Origin: Stenogyne calaminthoides
Lineage: Eukaryota; Streptophyta; Magnoliopsida; Lamiales; Lamiaceae
Assembly (NCBI GenBank): GCA_037126765.1
Contig: JBBCBC010000024.1
Location: forward strand, 13,613,554-13,677,553
Length of the DNA: 64,000 nucleotides
Direction: 5' to 3'
Below, piece after piece: positions 11,203 to 24,892 of the stretch. The notes beneath the pieces are model-generated. The model searched no databases. It was given only the letters and a program-made list of their open reading frames with translations, and had not been told where the DNA came from. The stretch's first letter is position 1. Every line of letters starts with the position of its first letter. The position numbers were made by a program, and so were the translations under genes.

Positions 11203-12744
11203 TGTGTCTTGACCAAGAGATTACACTAGTGCATAATCGATGTAATCAATAGCACCTACAGGAGGATAAATTCTTCACCACTAAACTAGGAAGAATTAGA
11301 CCCGGTGGTTCGTTATTTCTTAATCTTCGCCCCTTAAACAGGATCGCTCGTGGTTAGTAATCATTGCTTTGACTTATGACTCGGTAGAGAATCAATGAGA
11401 TTCAATACTTTTATATCTTGGACAATATTATTGTCACATAACATTGCTAAGATTTAATAATAAGAATCGTGGGGTAAGTACGCTTTGTTCAATTTGCTCC
11501 CCTCGGAGGTTCATAAGATTTATCATACCAAATCGCAAGGGAATTAGTTCCCAGATGGATAATAATGTTGAACCGTTTCCTTGACCAAGGACAAAATATA
11601 TTAATTAATGAAAAGTTATTTCAATGGCTTGAATTAATTAATGGGCTAGATAATCTTAAACACGGAAATAATAACGGAGCCATATTAATGTAAAGAATAC
11701 GGGTTAAGATGGATAGTCAATATTAATTATGTAGCGGATTAATTAATATTTATGGACTTGAATAATATTGTGGCTCAATATTAGATATTCAAAGTCCATT
11801 AGAAGGTCCAATCTTAATTCTCCTAAAGGCCCCTCAAGTAGCCCAAACATAATGTCCAATAATCAAAAAGGTGTTTAAAAAATAAAATAAATTATGGTCA
11901 GTTATTTTTCCAATTTTTTCGAAAATACAAAAAAAAGAGGGAGAAAGATTTTCTTTGAATTTTGTTATGGAATGAGGATATGTATTCTTGGGATATAAGA
12001 TTATCTCATTAAATTCAAGAAATCTCCCACTTAGATGTTTGTTCAAAATTTTCGAAAATAATGAGAAATAGCTTTTAAAGAAAGATTTTTTGATTTTCTT
12101 GAAAAGATATTATGGAAGATATGTATTCTTGGAATACAAGTATATCTCATAAATTCAAGAAGATCCAAATCTTGGAATCTTTATCCTATATTTCTAAAAA
12201 AATACCATAACAATAAGAGAGTGGGATTTTATGGAATATTTTAATTATGGAGAAAAAAAAAATATGGATATATATTCAAGATTTCTTGGAGATCAAGAAA
12301 GAGATTTTCTCCCTTTTTCCTAGCAAAAAATCGGCCACCTCTTGTAAATAGGGGATGGGTTTTTCATCCCCAATTGCAATTCCATGTGTTGGAAAATTAA
12401 ATCCAAAGGTGGTGCAACATAATTTTATTTTTTCCTTTTGTTAAATTGTTCGCAGTTCCTACCCGGATCGATTGTTGAACAAGGATAAGGGAATACTTGA
12501 GAAGGTCTTTTGGTGTGTTCGTGTGAACGGGATCCATCTTCTCAACGGTTGTCACTCCGAGAGATAGTTCACATAAACCCGTAGCAATTCCTTGCGCGAG
12601 GATTTATGAAGTGTTTATATGCATGATTTGTTGTTGAATTATTATTTGAATTACTATAGCATTAATTCATGCTAGTAATAATTGTTAGAATTAAATTTGT
12701 ATTTAAATATTCATCCCGACAGATCCGGCAATTAATTCCCCAAT
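11203..12744 (+). repeat. 5' LTR of Copia-2 (left boundary approximate)
   Basis: The right boundary is set by a decayed primer binding site just after 12744, where the LTR end reads attccccaata instead of the usual attcccaaca. The left boundary is set at a TGTGTCTTGACCAAG start. The segment ends in a promoter-like part with taaatagggg at about 12340 and a leader-like stretch downstream, as expected for U3-R-U5. No second LTR exists in the window to confirm the boundaries. Confidence 0.55.
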
Positions 12745-12762
12745 AAATCGCATCGAGCCACG
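12745..12762 (+). other. Decayed primer binding site of Copia-2
   Basis: The sequence reads cgcatcgagccacgg, a degraded form of the copia initiator-Met site that normally reads tggtatcagagcc. It is followed by ggttttgggctctcgaag, as often seen in copia leaders. Confidence 0.6.
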
Positions 12763-14161
12763 GTTTTGGGCTCTCGAAGTTTTAAATTGTAATTTAATTG
12801 CTTTTCATTAAATTTGAAAATGGACAAGAGAATTGCTAGATCTTTTTGCGTATCCAATTGTCATGGTATTTGATGAATGTTTATATTTACATGCATATAA
12901 ATTGTGGTTTTTAATTCTGATTCGCTCAAATTGCTTTTGCTTTTGGAGAAAATCCACGCAGTAGATTAGATTTGTTTGATTCGCTCAATGTAATAGACTA
13001 GCCCAGATCTATAGGTTTATTTATTTTTCATAAATAAATTATAACCGGATCGTGAGCCAAGACGGAGACGATGAATTAAAGGCGGATGGATCCGAATCGG
13101 GCATGGAGGCGCCAAGGCCACGCAAAACGGCGGCGGAGACACGAAAGCGACACGGATGCATCGCTAGCGCACTAACGCTGGGGCGAGGCCGTCGCCGAAA
13201 GGCCCGGAGCAAAGCGACAGCGATCGGTGCCGACGATAAGGGCGCTGCAAGAACGGGCGACGGGCCGAGGCGGACTTAAGACGGGTGGGCACGCGACCGG
13301 GATGCGCTACCGCCGAGATCTACCAGAAGATTCGAAGGCCGCTAGGGCAACGTAACGTGGGCGCTTTTATTTATGCACAAGAAGACGCCATTGACACGCC
13401 GGGGAGTGCAAGGAGAGCACCCACCCGCGAAATCGGGTCGGCGATGTTGCTTTGACGTGGTGATTTTATTCGGAGACAATCAAGGGGCTTTTTGAGACGA
13501 ACGATGATGGCTAGTGATGACAATTTCAAGATCAAGACGCGACAAAAATTAACCGTGATAACCGGATATATGTGCCCAATGTGTTTAATTTTATGTTTTT
13601 ATATTTTGCTTTTTATTTTATGCTTATTTAAATTGTGTTTAAATATGATGTATGAGAAAATATTTTGAAAAATCTCACCTTCAAAAATTACTACGATATG
13701 TTTAAATAATTAATTGACAATTTTATTTCGATAATAAAATGGAATTAATTTTTACCTCCATGATTTATTTATTTGTAGGATTCTTTTGAGAAATTCCTCT
13801 ACTCGACGGCCAAAAGATAGATTTCACATGAATAAATTCCAAAGGATGATTGTGGGTTATTATTAGTGGGCGATTTATGACCTCCCCACGAGGCCTCGCT
13901 CAAAACAAAATAATAATTATGTATTTAATCATGGTTATTACTTAGTATAAAATTGATATGCATATACTTCCCCAAGTCCCCTGGCCAATTTATATTGGTC
14001 GTTGGGAGTCAACTATTAATCCGATATTAAAAGGTTTGTAATCGCTTTGTTTGTAACCCCGCTTTGAACGTGTTTAAGTATTGACCCACCCCACGTGGCT
14101 TATTTAAACTGCTTTTGAGATGAGATCGATGTATGTTCTCATATTTTTTTGAGATTTTAAT
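12763..14161 (+). other. Copia-2 leader region
   Basis: This is leader between primer binding site and gag. A GC-rich block at about 13040-13460 stands out from AT-rich flanks and holds a chance Arg/Lys-rich frame (13052-13279). No gag motif is seen before 14230. The block resembles the GC-rich leader of Copia-1 in composition. Confidence 0.45.
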
Positions 14162-15100
14162 ATGATACATGTGATCGAACCTTGTGATATGTTTGTGCTT
14201 ATACAAATTGTTATTTATTTCAACAAAGATGTCGCAACCTTTAATCCATCATTAGCATTTCAAAGAACACCAACTTTCTCGGTGATAACTATGTTATTTG
14301 GAAACTTAAATATGAAATTTGTCATCATCACAAGAAAACTACAACATTATTGGGTTCTTGATGTACCCACGCCTCAGATGCCTATCAAGGATCAACAGAC
14401 GCGGAAAGACACTTATCTAATATTTGGGAGCAAAGTAACTAACCTATAAAGCGAGTAATCTTGACTTCACCGCCTCGATGATTTGAGATACATTCATGAA
14501 GGTGTTGAGTCTCCCATGAAATTATACAAAGTCTTGAAGAAATATTTTTAACAAAAGACCGCATGATCAATCATTTTAAAAACCACGACGGCTAGGCTAA
14601 AAATGGGAGGGAACAACCGAAGGAGCATATGTTCTCAGAGTAAAGCACCATTTTGACAAACTTGCTTATCTCTATAAGATTAAGTATTGTGATGAGGCTC
14701 AAATCGAATTTTTTCCTAACTCTCCAAGGTGCTTCATGAGTTTTATCAGAGTTTTGTGATGAGTGATCACATGTTTACTATGGATACTCCGCAAGAAGCC
14801 TTGGATAAAAATAGAGAAGCATTTGGGAAAGAAAGATGAAGACTAGTGACTAAAAAGTCTTTTTTTAAAAATCTAGCCGCGGTAGGCAAGATTCAAGAAA
14901 ATGAAAAGTGGTCGATACAAAGCAAACTCATTACCAAGAAAAGTGAGAGAGAAAGATAGCTAACTGGATGGGTGTCAAGAAGGTACCAAAAGGAAAATGA
15001 TTTAATCAAGGTGAAAAAGGATATTGGAGTTCCAAACCCAAAAGGAATGGAAAGAAAGGTAATTTCACGCACTAATTGTTGAAACTAGTTTAGGGGCTTA
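14162..15100 (+). pseudogene. gag: Copia-2 gag remnant
   Basis: The first frame (14162-14449) carries an N-terminal copia Gag block: GNLNMKFVIITRKL with YWVLDVPTPQMPIKDQQ, corresponding to the W-K-L-N-M-K-F and VLDVPTP region of plant copia Gag. Later pieces (14500-14990) continue in other frames, with ESPMKLYKVLKKYF readable near 14504-14546. Frameshifts and stops break the gene and a zinc knuckle could not be read. Capsid function is inferred from family knowledge. Confidence 0.65.
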
Positions 15101-16963
15101 TGCTCCTATTTATGGGTGGTGGATAATGGATCCACTAATCATGTTTGTTTTAATTTTATAGGAGTTCAAGCGACCTATAAACTTAGGGGAGTGAGATCCT
15201 CATCACACCGGGCGATGCTACGAGAGTGGCATGGGCAAAGGGGAGAAGTGCACTTGGTTTTTGAAGACGTAGTTTTAATTTTAAGAGATGTTATTTACGC
15301 CCTAATTTTAGAAAGAATTTAATTTCGGTTTCTAAACTTTACCTTGATGGATATTCGCCATTTTTGACAAAGTTATTACCATTTTTTTTATGATAAATTT
15401 ATGTCATGGAACGCTGTCGTATCAATTCTATACAATTAACTGCGGGCACACCACTCACCTAAATGCATCCTATAACACATCAATGCTTTTTGATAAAAGA
15501 AAACGTTTCATCGACGTGAACGAGACACTTCTATGGCATCTTTATCAGATATATTATCCAAAATGATTCAAAGGTTGGTAGAAGATGGTTCATTGAGTCT
15601 CCTCCCAAGGAACCAATCCCAACTTAAGTAATCTTGTTCGAGGGTAAAATGACCAAGAGGGCATTCGGAGCCAAGGAATAAAGCCAAAGAAGTGTTAGAA
15701 ATCGCTCACGCATTTACGTGGGTCCAATTTCAATCAAAGCAAGAGGAGGTTATGAGTATTTCATCACCTTTATTGATGATTACTCAAGGTAACGCACTAT
15801 ATTTTCCTTATGAAGCATAAATCGAGACCTTTGACAAATTCAAAGAATTTAAGGCTCAAGCAGCAGAATCATAGGAAAACGATCAAGTCTCTACGATCCG
15901 ATCGTGGAGGCGGTAGTACCTCAACCGATGAGTTTTTGAACCACTTTGTCGATGAAGGATTGTATCCCAACCTAATCGGGACCCTAAACCCTCAACAAAA
16001 CGGGGCTGCAGTTTAAGAAACAGAATCCTTTTAGAAATGGTTAGATCAATGATGAGTTATGCGATCTACCCAAGTCGCTTTGGGGGGTCATGCCTTGGAA
16101 ACAACGACTTATATTCTAACTTGGTGCCATCCAAATTGGTTCCCAAACTCCCAAAAATTGTGGATTGCAAGCCCAGCTGCGGGAGACATGAGAATTTGGG
16201 GTGTCCGCCCACGGTCGACAAGGAAGCCTAAAATTGAATCCTCGACGTAATTAAGGTTGTTTATGGGATAACCCGAGGGAACAAAAGTGGTGTTCCGGTT
16301 TATGGTTTCAAGATCAAAAGGTGGTAATAAGCACCCACTTTAGATTTTTTGGAAAGGAAGACTATATGAACGTAAAAGAAAGCCCGTAAGTGAGATTACC
16401 TTTGAATGAGCTAAAGGGCTAACCTCAAAGGCTAACTGCATAAGATGACATACCAAACGACACACTTACACAACCGGAACTCGTCAGGGGAGGGTTGTAA
16501 GACAACCCGAGAGATTCATGGAGGTAGGAGAGTCCTCGGAGTTAGTCCCCGTCAAGATGAATCGACTCCATGGACTTACAACCAGGCAATCCAAGACAAG
16601 GATGCGGTTTCTGGCAAACAACAATGGAAGTTTAGATGGGTTCTATGGATCATAAACAGAGCTACGGAGCTAGTCCGAACCACTTATCGGGGTCAAACCC
16701 ATTGGTTGCAAATGGGTATACAAGAGGAAAAGGGGACCCGGATGGAAGGTGGAAACCTTCAAGGCAAGGCTTTGTGGCGAAAGGTTATACCGTAAAGAAG
16801 GATCACTATGAGGAAACTTTTTTCACCAGAAGAATGCTCAAGTCCATACAATTCTTCTTATCGATTGTCAGCAAGATCTCGACTTTGAAATCTGGCAAAT
16901 GGATGTCAAGACGGCTTTTACTTATGCAGACCTTCACCACCACATCAACCTTCACATCGTGAG
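15101..16963 (+). pseudogene. pol: Copia-2 pol remnant, truncated in reverse transcriptase
   Basis: Protease is recognisable at 15116 onward (VDNGSTNHVCFNFIG), where the catalytic D-S-G reads D-N-G. Integrase follows: YEYFITFIDDYSR at about 15747-15791, RSDRGGGS at about 15895-15915, and NPQQNGAAV at about 15988-16014, where the usual GVAE glutamate is lost. Integrase tail pieces run to about 16380. Reverse transcriptase begins at about 16560 with GCKWVYKRKRG-like sequence near 16700 and ends abruptly near 16963, just after the conserved MDVKTAF segment. No RNase H, polypurine tract or 3' LTR follows, so the element is 3'-truncated. Confidence 0.75.
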
Positions 16964-19360
16964 CCCTAATCTGATTTCAGATTCACGCCAATTGTGTTCG
17001 TCGAGCGCATCATATTCAATACTAAATTCAATTTCATCTTGCCCTAGTTTCATCAAGCAACAAGTTCTTCAGTGTAATGATTTTACAAATACCTTATTAT
17101 TAGCAATTGTTTATGCGCGTGGATTGTAATCTCAATTTTTTTTACAAATTAGGTCATCTCGATTGCAATCACAAATACCGACTCGATCCATGATTGTGGT
17201 GTTGGTGATTGTGTAATTCGAGTGAGCACAATTATGTGATTAGTTTCTGTATTTTTTTTCTCTGTTATGGGTTTGGCGATTGTGCAATTATGTGTTTAGT
17301 TTCAATTTAAATTGGAAAATACAGCAATATTACTTGATTTCATGGGCACGATTTTCTATGTTCTTGTACTTGAGTTTACTTTTTTGAGGTGCTTAAAATA
17401 AGTTCATGGATTTTTTCAGATACCTGTATATGGTCATATTCATTGGTTGTGGACTTGTTTCATATTGTTTGTATAAGCTTGATATATAGGAGATGTTGTT
17501 TCTAAGCTTCAATTTGTTTGGTTGTGGGCAAATGGTGAAGCTACTACCATTTGATTAGCCTCTAATAAAAATAAAATTCGAAAGTTACCCTTTAAGTTTT
17601 ATCGTGAGCACCTGACTTTGATTAATTTCTTTTGATTGTTCCTATCTACATGATTGTTAGCACAATATCCAATTAGTTTCTGTTGTTATTTCCTATTTCT
17701 CTGTTCTCTTTTGTTGTGTTTCTATTTTCTGTTCTTTTTGCTGTGTTTATATTTTCATTTTGGTGTTAAAGATGCTTTTAAATGTAAGATTATAAATGTT
17801 TGGTCTATAACTCATAAGCTGTTATGATAGTAATTTTCAGCACATTTAATATTGTGTTCATAGAATGGGTTGAATTTCATATATATGAATCTTTGAATTT
17901 AAGGGATTGTCTAAAAAATAAGGCACAAAGTAAACAATCATTCAATCTTGATATATAATCGGGCCTGCTGCATGTTACTATCTTTTTAATCATATTCTCT
18001 TTTTCTCCACTCCAACAAAAGAATGTTTTAATTGTTTCTTCTTTTAATTGTATTCTGTTTATAATCGTATTCTCCTTATAATCTTCAGTTCTTCACCTAA
18101 CTAGACCTCTAGAATCTGTGACTATTATTTTCAAAGTGCTACTCATGAGATTTTGAGTCTAGTAAATGCAATTGATGATCACGGGTAAGAATTGAAACGA
18201 GCTTAACTTTTTGAGTCGGGCTCATAATCACTATTATATACCTTTTAGAAGCGAACGACGATTCATATTAAACCTAAAAGAAACGCCCGAAGGATGATGT
18301 AAGCGGTCCAAGTTTAAATTCCCAACGCTTAGCAGTATTGGGCATATTTTGCGGTTTGAGCTTTTTATTATGAAAAAAAAATTCACCCTCACGAGGAACG
18401 TTTTCTATTGTTATCGCCTCGTGTCATGTACACATTGAATTATTCTTCCCACATTATCATATCAAAAAATTTTGTGTGCTTTATGAAAATTTGATACTTG
18501 TTATAATTATTGGTTTGTTCAGCACATCATTCTCTTTAGAATGGAAATGCAAAAATCCTTTGTTGCCGTTTTTGTACCATTTACGTCTGAACCTTTATAC
18601 CCAGTAATTTTATTTTTGAGCTCTTTTGGTCATTATTTTTTCTTTTTCCCTAGTAAATGGACGAAAGAGTAACTTATTATTATTTACTTATCTAGTCGAG
18701 AGTCATGATAAGATTTTTGCTCGTTGGAGCTGTGTCGAATTGGTGCCATTCGGTTTGACCTTGCTTCGACTAGAAAATGAAGGATGTGCTATTTTTAAAA
18801 ATAAATGGAGTTCTTCCCATTTGTTTTTTTCCAGTCTGATTTTGCACATATATATGGCAAATGCACAATGATACTGATCAACATTTGATGATAATGCAGA
18901 AAGAATTGATAGTTTTGATTTTTAAATGTAAAAAGTACATAGATAGATTGGACAATACTTAACACAAGAGATAAACTATACATGAAAAAGAGAAGAAACC
19001 AAGTTGAAAACTTTGAACTGGAATCTTTGAGCAACCAAACTCTGTATATGGAGTTCTATTTATCCAACATTCAATTTCTTTCTGCGAGAAATAAAAAAAA
19101 AAAAAAAAAAAAAAGCATAATAATTTTTTCCCACCATGCCTAGGAAGTAGAGATGTATTTTTTATTTAAGTGAATTAAATTCAGTGATTCTTGTGATTGT
19201 TTTAGTTTCCTAGCTTGGAAAGAAAATATCAGATATATTGTTCATAACAGTATTTATATTTTTTATATAGTTTTTATATCTTTCCATAATGAATTGTTAT
19301 TTATATTTATATTTTAGTATTTTTTTATTTTTTAAAACAAATTTTGTGATTGCATAAAAA
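16964..19360. other. T-rich DNA with no recognised element
   Basis: The stretch lacks retroelement motifs and long frames. Its composition is T-rich on the plus strand with many short T runs, as in plant introns or 5' untranslated regions, and a poly-A run of over 20 bases lies at about 19090-19113. It begins exactly where Copia-2 is cut off. It may be low-copy host DNA, but no exon was recognised with confidence. Confidence 0.4.
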
Positions 19361-19680
19361 ATGGTAAAGGCTGGAAAGCTTAATGTAAATGATCTTCAAG
19401 CAAGTGAGGGAGCTAAGAAGTGCTCACAAATAGTGGCCAAAGGATTATCGCTTTTAGGTGAGTGGCCACAATGGAGCAAATATGATCATCGCTTTAGGTA
19501 CTATGCATTATTTTTTAGTATACTCATTTTGTCGGGCTTTTAGAATTATCTTAATTTTTTACTTTTAACTCTTTTAACTCTTTTCAATATTTTCTATATT
19601 TTAATGATTATGGTGTATCAATGATGGGACAAAGAATTACTTCTCGATTCTCGATCATCATGTCTGATCCTCAAGGTTTA
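19361..19680 (+). pseudogene. Possible host-gene fragment, unrecognised
   Basis: A start codon in a good context (aaaaATGG) opens a frame of about 45 residues beginning MVKAGKLNVNDLQASEG and running to a possible splice donor at 19496-19498 (ctttag followed by gtactatg). A second short coding-like block (about 19580-19670, reading DYGVSMMGQRITSRFS) ends at caag followed by gtttat, another donor-like site. No good acceptor precedes the second block. The amino-acid composition is balanced and protein-like, unlike the surrounding chance frames. I do not recognise the protein. It could be two exons of a decayed host gene or a captured fragment. Confidence 0.25.
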
Positions 19681-20241
19681 TAATAATATACTTTGTGCTT
19701 CCATATTTTTCTATTTCTTTTTTTTCAACTCTTTTCACATTTAGTCATTAGTGAGTTTAGCCAGTTTTTTATTAGTCTTTGAAAATGATAAAAAATAATT
19801 TTTAAGGAGACACATAATATAGGAAAGGTAGATCTATCATATCATTCCTTAAAAGTCACTTTATAATTAAAATAATAATAAAAAACTTCGGCCGCTAAAA
19901 ACACGGTAAAAAATATGTATGGTGAAAAAGAGTCGATTTATGAGTATTTTGATGAAAAGATTTCCAACTTTTTAAGTTGATCCTCAAGATATATGTAAGA
20001 GCATATTGATCAAACTTATCATATTTTTCTCACCGTAGTAATGACCATATGCTATAGAAGTAAAAAATTGTCAAAGAAGGACAAGACTCTTTTATCATCA
20101 GATATAGTTTTTCCCCTTTGAATTATGTTTTTCTTATTAATTATGTCCCCAAGAAAACGTCTGCCCAAGCCCTTTGATGAGGATTAAATTTGTTAAGTTA
20201 ATAATGGCTAGTCTTTTTAGGCTCTAGTTGTAGTCAATGGG
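19681..20241. other. AT-rich spacer, nothing recognised
   Basis: No gene, repeat or element end is visible before the SIRE-B1 LTR that starts at 20242. Confidence 0.4.
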
Positions 20242-22185
20242 TGTTGGTCCTGTGAAACGAAGTCTTACACGGTAGTGGGGGGGAATACACGTATTCAAAG
20301 ATTTTAAAAACTTTTTCATCGAAGTCATCACGATAACTCGGCGCCAGTTCCAGGTTACATATTACCGAGTCAAAGTCTATCGAGACAAGGATCCCGAAGC
20401 CGCTGATAATTTCGACACCCCAATCGAGTAAGTCAGAGATCCCGAGTTGCTTCGGATCGATAACAAACTTATCAATCCTCGTAAGAGAGTTCGCTTTTGG
20501 TAACTATCTCGCTCTAAATGACTACCGTATGAAATTGGTCATTGCCCTTATTTATACTGCTTTTGCTTTAAGGAAAACCTTCCCCTTATGAAATAGTGAT
20601 TAGGTCGTGATTCACTTATGCAACTTCGCGATTGATTCTAACCCGAATATCGCGAAAAGTAAGTCAGAAATCAAGTTAATGCACCCGCTTAAGGACAGAT
20701 ATGAAAGCACAAAGAACACAAGAAGTGAGCAAAGGTTCCGAGACTCAAGCCCTACATCCACTCTCCTGCATCAGAGAAATTCACTATCAACTTTAGCTCG
20801 ACTCACTCAGAGTTTACTTACTCAACTCGGCCTCGAGTTTCGATTACTCAATGAGTCACGATCTAACCCGACCTCAGTTTCTGGACCAGAAGCCCATTTA
20901 CTCACCCACACAAGCTTACTACCAGAGCTTTTTTTTTACTAACTTTCAGTAGTTTCACTACTCCGCTAGTTTCTAACTCTTATAACTCTACTCACCAACA
21001 AACACAATCTAACCAATTACAAGCGGTTTGGGGTTCCTGGTTGGGTTTCCAACTAGACAGATATCTCTTACAAATGTAGCTACACAATGCAGGTTAGGAT
21101 ATCTCACTCAAGCTGATAAATCTATCGCCAGTTTAGTAAAGTGAGCTCTCTTCAATATAGTAGCCACCTGAAATTCAAGGTATTTCGAAATAATCCTTTG
21201 CAAGAATAAGTTTGAGCTCTGAGTGATAATTCTCAACTCACAATGAAGGTCACCAAAGGATTTATAGCATACAATTGTTGGTTAATTTTTGAAAACCATC
21301 CACGGAGAGATAAATACTGCAGAGTTCTTATGGTGAGGAAACCATTATATTTAGAGTTTGATACCCCCTAACACGCTTTATAGGCAATAGCCTTATGTAG
21401 CCTGGCCTTCACTTTTGCGCCTGAACTTTCAGAGATTCATCTTTTTTTATTATTGCCAAATCACAAATAATAAGATGGTACAATGTCGCTTTCCTTTTTT
21501 GACTTTTGTTCTTCATTTAAAGGTAGACACCTTCAACGCCTCTTTTGGTTACAAACTTAGGTTTGATATAACCTTAACAACACTTCGACTTAGTTCTTTG
21601 CCCTGTGACTAATGTCTTCTAAACATCTAATCTTTCTATGCATCATTTTTCCCGCAGATTGCATCCTTCGACAGATATATATATTCGCCAGCTCCTCGGA
21701 GCATTCAGTTCAGTACCGAAAGATCAGCATTTCTGTCAAGTCTTCATGAGTTACCGTGGTCAGATTCTCGACCACCAGCCCACTACAGATTCAGAGTATC
21801 TCCGAGTCTCGAGGCCTCCTGCAGTCTGTATGTCTTCAGAGTCTCGAGTCTCGTGAGTCTCCGAGTCTTCGCAGTCTCTCGAAGCCCCAGGACGGCATCG
21901 ATCGACATACCCAGCTCCTCATGTCGAGTCTTCTGGCTTATGACCAAACTTTGATCTTCGTAGTATACCGAAGTTCTTCGTAATCTTTCGGGAACATACC
22001 AGCTTCCTTCGACCTTTAACCTATCTCAACTATATCTCACGACTATACATTTTGGGCAAGTATAACATCCCAAATACTCTAAAAACTGAATCCTCGACTC
22101 ATTTATCAAGACCACATCAACATAAAAGTCACTTAGGGTTTTCGATCTTAATCAAACCATATGTATTAAATCTTATCTCCCAACA
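20242..22185 (-). repeat. 3' LTR of SIRE-B1
   Basis: On the plus strand it runs from tgttggtcctg to cttatctcccaaca, 1944 bp. It aligns with the SIRE-B2 LTR at 58718-60734: same termini, the gggggggaatacacgt block near the left end, the degenerate Ser/Leu-type ctcactca region at about 20800-20960, and the agtctcgagtc-rich region at about 21780-21900. The right end is followed by aatttccc, the reverse complement of a polypurine tract. Confidence 0.85.
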
Positions 22186-24892
22186 ATTTCCCTTTTGATG
22201 ATGCCAAATCTATCTAGGAAACATGGCCATATAACCGGAGACTGTGCTCATTTATCCACTACAAGATTGGTTATGACTTCAACAATTGCTTCAAAGAATG
22301 AATCTCAACAATTTCATCACCAAAGAACAAAGAATTTAGTATATCAAATATAAAGACATGAAAAAAAAAAAAAGACAATGAGATATTATCTTTACATAAT
22401 GACAATCTTCATTGATGATAAGTAACTCATTACAGACATAATGAATTTATCAAAACAAAAAATCAAAAAGAAAAAGAATTTAAGACTACAAAATCTTCGA
22501 GTCATTTTACCAGATTCGCTCTTTCACCGCCTGTCATTTACTTTTCGATTGTCAGTACTTCCAGATCAAACATTCCGAAGAATCTTCACTTTATTCCTTC
22601 ATGATGTTCCGGATCAAGCTTCATAGGGCCCAATCGACCAACAGATTGAGTAATTGCGTAATGGTTTCATTTACCAAGCCATTACTAAGTCTCGGAGTGA
22701 GGATATGAATATGGACCGAAGGCTTATTCAGACTCCAATCTTCATCCGCTAAGTGCTGAATCGTTTTGTAGATATTCTTTGATAAAGGTGAGAAGATGTT
22801 CAATGAAAAAGTTTGCTCGTCCGAGCCTTCCTCTCCATTCCCTCGAGAACACTATAATCGAACTAAGTTCTCTTCACTTTTCCCACATGTCAAAGAGTTT
22901 ACGGGCATCCATTTATCAACATGGGGCCACTTCATGATGTTCTCTTGCTCGCCACAGAACTTCCTGAAGCTACCTCAAGTCATTTTCATCTATCTTCTTT
23001 TCCGATCACGGTTCTCGAGATCGGCTAAATAACTTACTTTTGTTCTTTTGAGTGTCATCGTAGCCTTGGTGTTGAAAACTTCTTTCCGAGGTTGAGACTC
23101 AGATTTCCAGATCTTCATCATCCGTAATCCAACTTCTCTCGATTTATTCTAGAAGCTCGCGACGCTTGCTTACAAAGCCGAACAACGCCTCAAGGCTTTC
23201 TTCATAGCGCTCAGCACCACCGCTTTGTTCCAACCTTAGTTCTAGCACTCCGCTTCTTGCAACCTCAAGCTTATTTGCTCTTAAACTCGAATGTAGACAG
23301 GCTTTCTACTTGAGCAAATTTAATTTCTCAAGAGATCGACTTCTTGTTTGGCTAGATTGCACATTTTCAAAGATCTTTCCTTGTTTCTTCCTCCCAAAGT
23401 ATGTGCCATGAACTTCGAGGTCTCCAGACCTCCTTTCCTTCTTGGCACCTAGAAGTTTGGAAGAAGTCCGAGAGAGTCAGGTCCATGGATATCGCTTTTG
23501 TCAATAAATGATCTCCTTAGCCGATTCGCTTTCATCTTCCATTCTTCTAACGCGTTCTTAACCACGCATTTTTCGCCAGATATATAAACCGTCGAGAGAG
23601 CATCTTTACATCTTCGTCATCTTGGTCATGAGCACCGAGCTCATATCCTCAACATGCCAGATGGATCGCTTTATCTTTCTTCACAAGCCATTTCTAAAGA
23701 TTCAATACCCTCATGGAGTTTCCATTTCACTTAACCTGCGGTTGACCTCCGCTTTTTCATTCAAATTTTTCTTCCACGGAGGTCATCCGAGTGGTCGAGT
23801 GTTTTGTATCTCGCATCAGCTTCCGGGGAAGAATGGCTAAGTCCTTCCATCGTCTTCGAAACAGATCGCCAACGTTGCCTCCATCCGGAAGTAAGTTTGA
23901 TCGACATCGCCTGACCTTCAAGTTTTTCCATGACAGGAGTGAGATCAATCTCAAGCAGCCTTCTCGCACCTTCTCGGTGGCTGCTTGATCATCCCGAGTT
24001 CAGCCTTGGTCCTCAGCCCGCCTCCACTGAGCCTACCGATAACTCCACATTTCGCACTAAAAAGATAGTACTTTCAAGAACTCGCATAAATATTAGTGGT
24101 TTTCAAAGGTACCAAGAGGCTAGCCTTTGTCCGAGGTTGATCACCTACATAGTCTTTTTCCTGCTTGAGGATCCGATCCACAAGATTTCGCTGGTCCCCA
24201 TTCCACTTTGTAACAACCTCAATCATTTCACCTACCTGAACCAAATTTCATCAAAATCGAATTTTTTCATCCTCGAGCTTTGTCCTTCAAACCCCGAAGT
24301 CGGTCGAAGGCTGTCTCTCATTCTGAATTACTTCCTCCGACGCAAAGAATATCGCAAGCATCTCTTGCAGTAGTCTCGATTGAGGATATGATGGATCGCC
24401 GTCCTTAATCAAGAATACATCTTGCAGACGTGTATGAGCCAGCTCGGCATCGGGTCAAGATGAACCTGCCCCCTTGCTCCTCCACTTTCAAATTTCGCCT
24501 TTCTTCCATCTCGGCTCGTCTGCCAAGGGATCAACTATTATGTCACTCAGAGTTCATCGGTACATTTGCCTCGGCTCAAAGATCTCGGCTTGCATTCAGT
24601 TCACGAGATCCGGAAAGTGGGTTCCAGGCCCGAGCTGCATTCTCGCGAGATCTCGAGTTGGCTCTGGCATCTCCCAGCCTGTTCAATATTCTGAAGACTC
24701 CGCCGGGCCGATCTCGTCTTGAGCTAACTCCAGCCAAGATTTGTAATGGTGAACTTTGAGGCCAGTCTCGTTGTCTTCCTCGTAATCATCAAGTGTTTAT
24801 CGCTGCGTGAGAATCCACTAATCTTCATGGAGCGAGGTTCTTCGCTTCATCGCTTGTTTCTGTTCCATTTTTGCTTCCAAATGTAACCTTCC
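22186..24892 (-). pseudogene. SIRE-B1 third-ORF (envelope-like) remnant
   Basis: Nucleotide landmarks follow SIRE-B2 61000-63070 in order. For example gggcatccatttatcaacat at 22902 corresponds to aggcatccatttatcaat at 61453. The tracts around 22640-22860 match those around 61190-61400. Near the gap, gcttccaaatgtaacc matches ggttccaaatgtagac near 63044. All reading frames are interrupted, and the chance plus-strand frames here have no independent support. The 5' quarter of the ORF is lost at the gap. Confidence 0.7.

Larger units (their letters stand above)
20242..24892 (-). mobile_element. SIRE-B1: decayed Sirevirus, 3' part only
   Basis: Read on the minus strand, this is the third-ORF region followed by the 3' LTR of a Sirevirus, ending in the assembly gap. 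It matches SIRE-B2 (58718 onward) in the same order and orientation, with many substitutions. Gag, pol and the 5' LTR would lie to the right, inside or beyond the 24893-25392 gap. Confidence 0.8.

Noticed and set aside
13052..13279. Arg/Lys-rich small frame in the Copia-2 leader
   Set aside because: A GC-rich leader composition explains the open frame. It has no ATG context or domain evidence.
16964..19360. Copia-2 3' half or 3' LTR
   Set aside because: No RNase H motif, polypurine tract or match to the LTR at 11203-12744 was found after 16963.
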